Assembly (NCBI RefSeq): GCF_015999245.1
Contig: NZ_JAEAMR010000007.1
Span: forward strand, 253,955 to 297,782
From: Streptomyces sp. AV19
GTDB taxonomy: Bacteria > Actinomycetota > Actinomycetes > Streptomycetales > Streptomycetaceae
Length of the DNA: 43,828 bases
Reading direction: 5' to 3'
Made by a program: the position numbers and the translations under genes
Part shown: piece by piece, positions 32,328-41,600 of the stretch
Numbering within the stretch: the stretch's first letter is position 1
How the letters are laid out: every line of letters starts with the position of its first letter
Notes under the pieces: generated by a model
Database searches by the model: none
What the model saw: the letters and a program-made list of their open reading frames with translations, nothing else
What the model was told of the DNA's origin: nothing

Positions 32328-32654
32328 ATGGCAAGCACCCGCACTGCAGCCCGTATCCTCGCCGCCGTAGCCGCTCTCCCGATGGCCGCGTTCCTCTTCG
32401 CAGGGGTCGCCCAGGCCTCGGACGACGGCCACCACGGCCAGCTCGCCAACAGGGGCTCCAACGCGGCGACCGCCGGCGTCGTGGGCAGCGGAGTCGGGGG
32501 GAGCAACCACGGCAACTCCACGACGACCCAGCAGGTGGCAACCGGCACAGGAGCAACGAATCAGAACAATACGGCCAGTGTGACGGGGGGCGGTCACACG
32601 CACATCCAGCAGGAGAACGTGAGGATCGTCTTCACCAGCATCCACGGCCACTGA
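32328..32654 (+). CDS. Small secreted Gly/Asn/Thr-rich protein
   Basis: A 108-residue protein. The first 30 residues (MASTRTAARILAAVAALPMA, then FLFAGVAQASDD) are a clear signal peptide with an AQA cleavage site. The mature part of about 78 residues is low in charge and lacks cysteine; it is rich in Gly, Asn, Thr, Ser and His (GSGVGGSNHGNSTTTQQVAT, TGATNQNNTASVTGGG) and ends IVFTSIHGH. This composition recalls surface or amyloid-like proteins of aerial hyphae such as rodlins and chaplins, but I see no chaplin motif. GGAGG lies eight bases before the ATG at 32328. Two terminators follow. The function is unknown. Confidence 0.8.
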   Translation: MASTRTAARILAAVAALPMAAFLFAGVAQASDDGHHGQLANRGSNAATAGVVGSGVGGSNHGNSTTTQQVATGTGATNQNNTASVTGGGHTHIQQENVRIVFTSIHGH

Positions 32655-32660
32655 GGTGGC

Positions 32661-32687
32661 GGTCACCCCGGCCGACTCGGGGTGACC
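32661..32687 (+). terminator. Hairpin terminator after the small secreted protein gene
   Basis: Arms GGTCACCCCG (32661-32670) and CGGGGTGACC (32678-32687), perfect over 10 bp with a 7-base loop, start seven bases after the stop codon. Confidence 0.8.
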
Positions 32688-32719
32688 ATGGGTGTGGTGA
32701 TCGTGGACAGGGTCTGAAC

Positions 32720-32756
32720 GACCGCGCGACGGGGCCTCGGTGCCCGTCGCGCGGTC
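32720..32756 (+). terminator. Second hairpin terminator
   Basis: Perfect 14-bp arms GACCGCGCGACGGG (32720-32733) and its complement (32743-32756), followed by GTTTGCTTT. It acts in series with the hairpin 32 bases before it. Confidence 0.82.
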
Positions 32757-33032
32757 GTTTGCTTTGCGTGGAGTTCGACGTACGACGGTGAGGCATCGGG
32801 AAGTTGACGGTGTGTTCGGTCCATCGGCGCGGCCTGCCGGTCGAGTTCGGCCGCGCCGGAGTGGCGGGATCCCCTCGGTTCCCCCTCCCGGGGCATCACC
32901 CGAACCAGGATTCAAGGGACGTGTCATCGCAGAAGGGACAGTTCCCACGTCCGGGCTGCTTCTCGGCGCAGACGGATGAATCCGGGGCGTGTCACCGAGG
33001 GCGCGTGGGATCGTGGACCTTGACTTCGCCGT
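32757..33032. other. Intergenic region upstream of the DUF1906 gene
   Basis: Together with the two terminators this gap is 378 bases. I see no gene and no convincing promoter; GGGACAGTTCCC (around 32935-32946) is a short imperfect palindrome. Confidence 0.4.
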
Positions 33033-33875
33033 ATGTACCCACGAAGGAAGATCATCGGATATCTCGTCGCCCTGATGGCGGGCGTGGCCCAGCTCCCGGC
33101 GGGTGATGTGCCCGCCACGGCGGACGACGCGCTGAAGCCGCCGATGGTCCACGCCCGCGCCGTCTTCCGGGGCCGGGCGTTCGACACCTGCGAAGCCCCG
33201 TCGCTCGTCACCCTCCGGGCGTGGAAGACCTCCCAGTACCGCGCCGTCGGCATCTACTTCGCCGGATCCGGCCGGGCCTGTCCCCGGCAGCGCTGGCTCA
33301 GCGCCGCCTGGCTCACCGGCGCCCGCGACCTGGGCTGGCGCGTGCTCCCCCTCTACGTCGGCTCGCAGTCGCCCTGCGTCCGCTCCGAGACCAAGCGGTC
33401 CGTCCCCATCCCGGCGGACGCGCCCGAGGAGCAGGGTGCCGACGAGGCCGTCGAGGCGGTGAACAGGGCCGCGCAGCTGGGGATCCTGCCGGGCAGCCCG
33501 ATCTACCTCGACATGGAGGCGTACGACGACAAGGACGAGGACTGCGCGTCCACCACGCTCGCCTTCATCCGCTCCTGGAGCGCCACCGTCAACCGCCGCG
33601 GCTACGTGCCCGGCTTCTACAGCAGCGCCGAGTCCGGCATCCGGCACATGGAGCGCGCCCGCCGGTCCGGCACGGACTCGCTGCCCTCGGTGATGTGGTT
33701 CGCCCGCTGGCGCGTGGCCGCCTCCACCGACAAGGAGCGCACGCTGGCGAAGACCGCCTGGCAGCCCCACCGCCGCATCCACCAGTACGCGGGGGAGGTG
33801 TCGGAGACCCACGGCGGCCGGAAGCTGACCATCGACCGCGACCTGGTCGACGCGCCGGTGGCCGTCATCGGGTGA
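33033..33875 (+). CDS. Exported DUF1906 (glycoside-hydrolase-like) protein
   Basis: A 280-residue protein with a signal peptide (MYPRRKIIGYLVALMAGVAQ). The mature part carries the DUF1906/Rv2525c-like TIM-barrel pattern: FDTCEAPSLVTLRAWKTSQY at the start, AVGIYFAGSGRACPRQRWLS, then RVLPLYVGSQSPC, a YLDMEAYDD acidic motif at the barrel mouth (likely active-site acids), and GYVPGFYSSAESGI near the end. The family is thought to act on cell-wall polysaccharide or peptidoglycan; the substrate is not established. The ATG at 33033 lacks a good ribosome binding site. The protein is probably exported, by Sec or Tat (RRK near the start). Confidence 0.88.
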   Translation: MYPRRKIIGYLVALMAGVAQLPAGDVPATADDALKPPMVHARAVFRGRAFDTCEAPSLVTLRAWKTSQYRAVGIYFAGSGRACPRQRWLSAAWLTGARDLGWRVLPLYVGSQSPCVRSETKRSVPIPADAPEEQGADEAVEAVNRAAQLGILPGSPIYLDMEAYDDKDEDCASTTLAFIRSWSATVNRRGYVPGFYSSAESGIRHMERARRSGTDSLPSVMWFARWRVAASTDKERTLAKTAWQPHRRIHQYAGEVSETHGGRKLTIDRDLVDAPVAVIG

Positions 33876-33965
33876 CGTGCGCCGGAGCCGCCGGGCGGGG
33901 CCGATACGGACGTCGCTCCGTCTACCCCTCCAGGAGGTGGGGGCAGCCCGACCCGTACGACTTGA

Positions 33966-34001
33966 GGCGGATCGTCCTTCGGCACCTGCGGCCGATCCGC
34001 C
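33966..34001. promoter_or_regulatory. Inverted repeat upstream of the sigma factor gene
   Basis: GGCGGATCG (33966-33974) pairs with CGATCCGCC (33993-34001), nine perfect bp around 18 bases. It lies just upstream of a TAGCGT -10-like element (34019-34024). It could be an operator, or the terminator of the DUF1906 gene. Confidence 0.45.
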
Positions 34002-34018
34002 GGGTACCGGCGCGCTCC

Positions 34019-34024
34019 TAGCGT
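34019..34024 (+). promoter_or_regulatory. Putative -10 element of the sigma factor gene (leaderless)
   Basis: TAGCGT ends six bases before the ATG at 34031, so transcription would begin at the start codon. No consensus -35 is seen at 17-19 bases. Confidence 0.4.
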
Positions 34025-34030
34025 TGAGGC

Positions 34031-34561
34031 ATGACCACGACCGTGTGCCCCCGTGCATCCACTGCCGTGTACCCGTCCTTCTCCTCGTACGTGCGGGCAC
34101 GCGGTCCGGTGCTGCAGCGCACCGCCCGCTCTCTGACCTCGAACCCGAGCGATGCCGAGGACCTGCTGCAGACGGCGCTCACCAAGACGTACCTGGCCTG
34201 GGAGCGGATAGAGGACCACCGGGCGCTCGACGGCTACGTCCGGCGTGCGCTGGTCAACACGCGCACCTCGCAGTGGCGCAAGCGCAGGGTCGAGGAGTTC
34301 CCCTGCGACGAGCTCCCGGAGCGCGAGGCGCTGCCCGCCCCCGACCCGGCCGAGGCGCAGGCGCTGCGCGACGCGATGTGGCGCGCGGTGCACCGGCTGC
34401 CGGACCGGCAGCGGGCGATGGTCGTCCTCAGGTATTACGAGGACCTGACCGAGGCGCAGACCGCCGAGCTGCTCGGGGTGTCGATCGGCACCGTCAAGAG
34501 CGCGGTCTCGCGCGCCCTCGGCAAGCTGCGCGAGGACCCGGATCTGGCGCGGGCGGCGTAG
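34031..34561 (+). CDS. SigE-family RNA polymerase sigma factor (ECF-type)
   Basis: A 176-residue sigma factor. Region 2 (FSSYVRARGPVLQRTARSLT, then SDAEDLLQTALTKTYLAWER) directs -10 recognition. Region 4 (LPDRQRAMVVLRYYEDLTEA, then LLGVSIGTVKSAVSRALGKL) holds the -35-binding helix-turn-helix. It belongs to the actinobacterial SigE-like group of ECF factors with no membrane anti-sigma gene alongside. No anti-sigma factor is adjacent here, so regulation may be transcriptional. The ATG at 34031 lacks spacing for a ribosome binding site, and the message may be leaderless. A hairpin terminator follows. Confidence 0.94.
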   Translation: MTTTVCPRASTAVYPSFSSYVRARGPVLQRTARSLTSNPSDAEDLLQTALTKTYLAWERIEDHRALDGYVRRALVNTRTSQWRKRRVEEFPCDELPEREALPAPDPAEAQALRDAMWRAVHRLPDRQRAMVVLRYYEDLTEAQTAELLGVSIGTVKSAVSRALGKLREDPDLARAA

Positions 34562-34581
34562 CAGGCGGGACGGAGCGTCGT

Positions 34582-34602
34582 GGGCGGCCATATGTGCCGC
34601 CC
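34582..34602 (+). terminator. Hairpin terminator after the sigma factor gene
   Basis: GGGCGGC (34582-34588) and GCCGCCC (34596-34602) around CATATGT, with GTTTTC a few bases later, lie 20 bases after the stop. Confidence 0.7.
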
Positions 34603-34708
34603 GCGGCCGTTTTCGCCGCTGCAGAGGTAGTGACGTACCACTGGAAACGCCACCAGAATCACCCGGGAACGACCCTCGCGTAACGAGTGCCGAATGGGGA
34701 GGCCCCTG

Positions 34709-36373
<1,665 letters not shown>

Positions 36374-36710
36374 GGGGGGTTGCCCGTGGGGGCGGGGGGT
36401 GTGCGCGGGGCGTGCGGCCTTGCCCCGGCCTGGGCGGCGGTCGCGTCGCGGTTCCGTTCTGCTTCCGGCGCGTTGGGGGTGCCCACGGCTTTCGGGCCCG
36501 TTGGGGGTGCCCCCGGCTCGTGGGGCGCGCCCCGGGTGAGGGGCGTCTGGCGGGCGGTGGGGCGTGGGCCGGGGGTGGTTGTGCCCCTGCCCCGCCCTTT
36601 CATCGTTCCTTCCGGGGCGAGCCCCGGACCCGGACCGCGGGCTGCGCCGCCTGGGCCCCGGCCGCGGCTCCGCCGCGCGCCCCCCGAACTGCTCGTCGTC
36701 CCCGGACCGC
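36374..36710. other. GC-rich intergenic region with a direct repeat
   Basis: 337 bases between converging genes with no supportable gene. The 20-base unit CGTTGGGGGTGCCCACGGCT (36471-36490) recurs at 36499-36518 with one change. GC-rich inverted repeats such as GGGGCGCGCCCC (36521-36532) are present, likely serving as terminators. Confidence 0.5.
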
Positions 36711-37889
36711 TCACCGCCCCCGCTCCGCCAGCGCGCCTCCCGCCCACCCCAGGGCCGCGCAGCCCGCGGCGATGGCGCAGACGCCGTTCCAGCCCCAGTG
36801 GGCGAAGGCCGGGCCTGCCAGTGCCGAAGTGATGGCCCCGCCGGCGAAGCAGGAGACGACGTACGCGGTGTTGGCCGCGGCGGGGGACGTCGAGGAGCCC
36901 AGGGCCCGGGTCTGGTTGGCGACCTGGCCGGCCGTGAAACCGGCGTGGAGGAGCACCGCCCCCGCGCACAGCGCCCACAGCCGGTGTCCGCCGAGCCAGA
37001 AGAGCGGGAGGGAGACGGCGGTCAGCGCGTAGCCCGTCACCATGACGCGGTGGGCGCCGAAGCGGTCGATGAGGGTGCCCGCGGCCGGGGAGGCCAGCGC
37101 CGAGGTGAGGCCGAACAGGCCGAAGAGCCCGGCCGTCGCCGTGGCCATGCCGTACGTCCCGTCCGAGGTCAGCAGCAGGACGAGCGTCGTCCACAGGGCG
37201 CTCCAGGTGCCGAACAGCCCGGCCTGGCGGGCACACGCGGCGCGCAGGCCGGGCGAGGAGGCGACCATGCGGGGCAGGCCCGCGATGGCCCGGAGCGGGT
37301 GCGACCGGCGGACGGGACGGGTCTCGGGCGGCAGGACCAGGGCCGTCACCACGCCGATGACCAGCGTCAGCGCGGCCGCGCCGAGGAAGACCGGACGCCA
37401 GCCGTACGCCTGGCCGGCGAGCCCGCCGAACACCCGGGCCGCGACGCTCCCCGCGAACATCCCGGTCACGACGGCGCCGACGTGCCGTCCCCGCCGGTCG
37501 GCCGGGGCCCGTTCGGCGACGAGCGGGATGAGCAGCTGGGGGACGACCGTGGCGGCGCAGGAGACCAGGACGGCCGAGGCCAGCGAGGCCGGGCCGGGCG
37601 CGCAGGCCGCGGCGGCCAGTGCCACGGCGGCGAGGGCGGAGAGGACCCACACCAGGCGCCGCCGGTCGGCGGTGTCGCCGAGCGGTGCGAAGAACAGCAG
37701 GCCGACGGCGTAGCCGAGCTGGGCGAGCGAGGCGATCCAGCCCACCGCCGAGGCCGTGACGCCGAAGCTGCCCGCGATGAGCCCGAGGAGCGGCGTCGCC
37801 AGATAGATGTTGGCCGCCGTGACGCCCGTGCACACCGCGATGACGGTCAGCAGCACTCCGGGGCGTGGGCCCGTCCTGGTGCTGGGCAT
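36711..37889 (-). CDS. MFS transporter (DHA1-type exporter)
   Basis: A 392-residue membrane protein with about 12 helices. FAPLGDTADRRRLVWVLSAL is the loop 2-3 MFS signature and APADRRGRHVGAVVTGMFAG the segment around helix 5. Helix 1 (VLLTVIAVCTGVTAANIYLA) and the overall layout match the YbcL/YgaY-type drug exporters often paired with TetR repressors. The ATG at 37887-37889 (MPSTRTGPRPGVLLT) is chosen; the frame runs on through the operator region but that would be unusual. It is divergent from a tetR gene with two shared operators between them. The substrate is unknown. Confidence 0.9.
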   Translation of the reverse strand: MPSTRTGPRPGVLLTVIAVCTGVTAANIYLATPLLGLIAGSFGVTASAVGWIASLAQLGYAVGLLFFAPLGDTADRRRLVWVLSALAAVALAAAACAPGPASLASAVLVSCAATVVPQLLIPLVAERAPADRRGRHVGAVVTGMFAGSVAARVFGGLAGQAYGWRPVFLGAAALTLVIGVVTALVLPPETRPVRRSHPLRAIAGLPRMVASSPGLRAACARQAGLFGTWSALWTTLVLLLTSDGTYGMATATAGLFGLFGLTSALASPAAGTLIDRFGAHRVMVTGYALTAVSLPLFWLGGHRLWALCAGAVLLHAGFTAGQVANQTRALGSSTSPAAANTAYVVSCFAGGAITSALAGPAFAHWGWNGVCAIAAGCAALGWAGGALAERGR

Positions 37890-37957
37890 GGCAGGCGTGA
37901 CGGGGGTGACGGTCGTACGAGGGGACGACGACGCTGGCAACGCGGCTCCCGGGTTAG

Positions 37958-37975
37958 TAACCAACTGGTTGGTTA
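37958..37975. promoter_or_regulatory. TetR operator 1
   Basis: TAACCAACTGGTTGGTTA has perfect 8-bp arms (TAACCAAC / GTTGGTTA) around two bases, between the divergent MFS and tetR genes. It resembles operator 2, whose centre is 46 bp away. Confidence 0.85.
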
Positions 37976-38004
37976 TAGGTTTCCCAATCCCGCCCCCGCT
38001 TGTC

Positions 38005-38020
38005 AACCAATCGGTTGGTT
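38005..38020. promoter_or_regulatory. TetR operator 2
   Basis: AACCAATCGGTTGGTT is an inverted repeat with AACCAA/TTGGTT arms, 12 bases before the tetR ATG, where a bound repressor would block its own gene. Confidence 0.82.
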
Positions 38021-38032
38021 ACCCTGGGTGGC

Positions 38033-38620
38033 ATGCCAGCAGCCAGAGATCCCGAGGCCACCAAGGCCCGCATCTTCGCGGCGGCCACCGCCGAGTTCGC
38101 CGCCCACGGCATCGCCGGAGCGCGGGTGGACCGCATCGCGCGCGAGGCCAAGGCCAACAAGCAGCTGCTCTACGCCTATTTCGGCAACAAGGCGGAGCTC
38201 TTCTCCCAGGTCCTGGAGGCCTGTCTGACCCGGCTCGCGGCCGAGGTCCCGGTGGATGCCGAGGACGTCGACGGCTGGGTCGAACGCCTCATGGACTACC
38301 ACGCGGCCCACCCCGAGCTGATCCGGCTCATCTACTGGGAGGGCCTGGAGTACGGCACGGAGCGCTTCCCCCACGAGGAGGAGCGCCGGCGCCACTACGA
38401 CCGGAAGGTGGCCGTCTTCGCCGAGGCCCAGGAGAAGGGGCTCATCAGCGCCCGCATCCCCCCGGCCGACCTGCTGTTCATCATGATCTCGATGGTGTCC
38501 TGGTCCACCGTGCAGCCGCAGATGCGCCGGGTGCTGACCGGGGACACGGACGAGGACCGGGCCCGGCTGCGGTCCTCCGTGCAGGAGGCCGCGCGGCGCA
38601 TCGTGCGCATCGACGGCTGA
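38033..38620 (+). CDS. TetR-family transcriptional repressor
   Basis: A 195-residue regulator. The N-terminal helix-turn-helix (ATKARIFAAATAEFAAHGIA, then ARVDRIAREAKANKQLLYAYFGNK) is typical, and the C-terminal ligand domain runs from about residue 60. The ATG at 38033 (MPAARDPEATKARI) has GGGTGG just upstream. Two AACCAAC/GTTGGTT operators between it and the divergent MFS gene indicate that it represses both itself and the exporter, releasing on binding an exported compound. Confidence 0.94.
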   Translation: MPAARDPEATKARIFAAATAEFAAHGIAGARVDRIAREAKANKQLLYAYFGNKAELFSQVLEACLTRLAAEVPVDAEDVDGWVERLMDYHAAHPELIRLIYWEGLEYGTERFPHEEERRRHYDRKVAVFAEAQEKGLISARIPPADLLFIMISMVSWSTVQPQMRRVLTGDTDEDRARLRSSVQEAARRIVRIDG

Positions 38621-38644
38621 GACCGGCCGCGGGCCGGCCCGGCC

Positions 38645-41600
38645 TCAGGCCGGCCCGGTGCCGATCTTCGCCAGCAGGTCCACGATCCGGCCCTGCACCT
38701 CCGGGCTCGTGGAGCGCTCCGCGAGGAAGAGCACCGTCTCGCCCGAGGCGAGCCGGGGCAGCTGGGCCGGGTCGATGCCGGCCGAGGTGTAGACGACCAG
38801 CGGCGTCCGCTCCAGGTGCCCCCGGTCGCGGAGCCAGTCGAGGATCCCGGTCCGCCGGCGGCGCACCTGCATCAGGTCCATCACCACCAGGTTGGGACGC
38901 ATCTGCTCGGCCAGCGCCACCGCCTCGGCGTCCGTCGCCGCGCACGCGACCTGCACCCCGCGCCGCTCCAGCGTCGCCGTCAGCGCGTCGGCGATCGGCG
39001 TGTGCTCCTCGACCAGCAGCACGCGCGGCGGGTGCATCTCGCTGTCGCGCGGGGCGAGCGCCTTGAGCAGGACGGCCGGGTCGGCTCCGTACGCCGCCTC
39101 CCGCGTCGCCTGGCCCAGACCGGCCGTCACCAGCACCGGAACCCCGGACTCCACCGCCGCCTGGCGCAGCGCCTGAAGAGCGGTGCGGGTGATCGGACCG
39201 GTGAGCGGGTCGACGAAGAGGGCCGCCGGGTAGGCCGCCATCTGCGCGTCGACCTCCTCGCGCGAGTGCACGATCACCGGCCGGTAGCCGCGGTCGGTCA
39301 GTGCCTGCCGGGTGGACGCGTCCGGCGCGGGCCAGACGAGGAGCCGGCGCGGGTTGTCGAGCGGCTCGGGCGGCAACTCGTCGTCCACGGGCGGCGGAAC
39401 GGCCTCGTTCGTGCCGACGATCTCCACGGCGCCGTTCGGCCCGTCGAGCGGCTCCGGGCCCTCGGCCCCCTCGTCCGGTGCCCCTATGGCGAAGGCGCGC
39501 CCCTGGGGCGCGGCCGGCGGACGCGGACCGACCGGCCCGGGACGCGGCGCGGCGGCCGCCGCCTGGGCCTGCGCCTCGCGCTCGCCGTCGGTGGGATTGC
39601 CCAGCTTGCGCCGCCGGCCGGACCCGACGCCCGTGCCGCTGGCCTGCGTGTCACCGCCGCCGTGGGCGAACGGCGCGCCCTGCCCCAGCGTCCGCACGCT
39701 GATGGGCTGTGCTGTGCCGTCGGCTCCGCCGCCGCCCTGCTGCGCCGCGGCGCCCGGCTCCTCGGCGAGCGCGCGCCGGGCGCGGCGACGGCCGGTCGGA
39801 GCGGCGGGGCCGGTGTGGTCAGAGGGGCCGCCGGGGTGCCGCGGGGCGGCGGCGCCGGAGTCATCGTTGCCGGCCGGGCCGGTGGGCCCGGAGTGGCCGG
39901 ACGCGCCGACGGGCGCGGCGGGACCCACAGGACCCACAGGACCGACCGGTCCGCCGGGGCCGCTCCAGCCGCCCACGGGCTCACCGGTCCGCGCGGCCCC
40001 GTCCGGTGTCGCGTGCTCGCCGGGGCCCGCGGGTGCGCCGGACGCGTCCGCGGGCTTGGCGGGGTCAACGGGGCGACCCTGCGTGCCCGTTGCGGGGGCC
40101 GGTCCGCCGCCGGGGCCGGAAGTCCCGGCGTTCCCGGCCGTGACCGGGGGCTCGACGGGCCCGCTGTGCCCGGCGGTCGCGCCCGGCACGGGGGCCCCGG
40201 AAGGACGGCTCTGCCCGATGTCCCCACCGGCACCAACAGGCTCACGCCGCCCGGTGGTTCCGAGCAGTCCGGCCATGTCCAGGGGGCCGTTGCCGACCGC
40301 ACCCGGCGCCACGGGACCCGCGTCAGGCCCTGCGGGCGCACTGGTCCCGGAAGGTCCGTTCTGCCCCGCGTTCCCACCGGCACCGCTGACACCACCGGCA
40401 CCAACAGGCCCGCGCTGCCCGGTGATTCCGAGCAGTCCGGCCACGTCCAGCGGCGCGTTCCCGGCCGCTTCCGGCGCGCCGGCCTCGTTCTGCGCCCCCG
40501 GAGCGGCCGCGTCCACCGGCCCGCTCCGAGCCGGGACGGGACGGGCGCCCGCCTCGCCGGCCGGAGCCTCCGGCTTGCGGTCCGCCTCCGCCGGGGGCAG
40601 CGCGAACGCGGTCCGGGGGACCTCCGCTCCGGAGCCGCCCGGGGCCGGGTGCTCCGGCGCCTCGGGAAGGGCGCGCCGCGCCCGCCGTCCGGTGGAGGCA
40701 CCGGACGGACGGTCGGCCTCGGCCGGGGGCAGCGCGAACGCCGTGCGCGGGGCGTCCGGTCCGGGCGCGGTGGCCGTCGCCGCCTCGCGCCGGGCGCGCC
40801 GCCCGGTCGGCGCGGGCGCCGGGGAGGCCTCGCCGTCCCGGCCGTGCCGGCTGGCGTGGGCGTCCTCCTCGTCCGCGCGGGCGGGGCCGCGCCGGCGGCC
40901 GGTCGGCTGGGCGGGGACGGACACCTCCGGGCGCGGGCCCGACGGCACCTCGGGCGCCGCCGGTCCCTTGCCGCCGGAACCGCCCTCCGGGACCGGCGCG
41001 GACGCCGTCCGCTGCCCCGGCATCGGCATGATCGTCGTCCCGCTGCCGATGCTCGGCGGCGAGTCCGGCCGGTCGCCGGGCGCCACCGGACCGGCGTCCG
41101 CGGAGACCGGCACCTCCAGGACGTACGCCTTGCCGCCCGCCGCGCCCGGCACGTCGTGGGTCTGCAGCACGCCGCCGTGCCGCCGGACGATGCCCCGCAC
41201 GACCGGCCCGTGGACCGGGTCGCCGCCCGGGTAGGGGCCGCGCACCTCGATGCGGACGGCCGTGTCGCGCTTCGCCGCCGCGACGACGATCGTGGAGTCG
41301 CCGGACGGCGCGCCCCCGGCGGGCGCGTCACCGGTGGAGTCCACGCCCGCGACGTCGGCGATCAGATGCGCGAGCGCGCGGGCGAACCACTCCGCGTCGA
41401 CCTCGGCCTCTATGGCGGGGGCGTGCACCGCGAACTGCGCGCGCCCCGGGCCGATCAGCTCGACGGCCCCCTCGACACCCGCCGCGACGACCTCGTCCAG
41501 CTGCGCCTTCGCGCGGACGACCTTGCTCTCGCCGGCCTCCAGCCGCTGGTACTCCAGCACGTTGTCGACGAGCCGGGCCATCCGCCCGTAACCGGCGGCG

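Noticed and set aside
39860..40470. Short repeats in the linker region as a CRISPR array
   Set aside because: Repeats are irregular, in frame with a protein and encode Gly/Pro-rich motifs; no conserved repeat-spacer pattern or cas gene.
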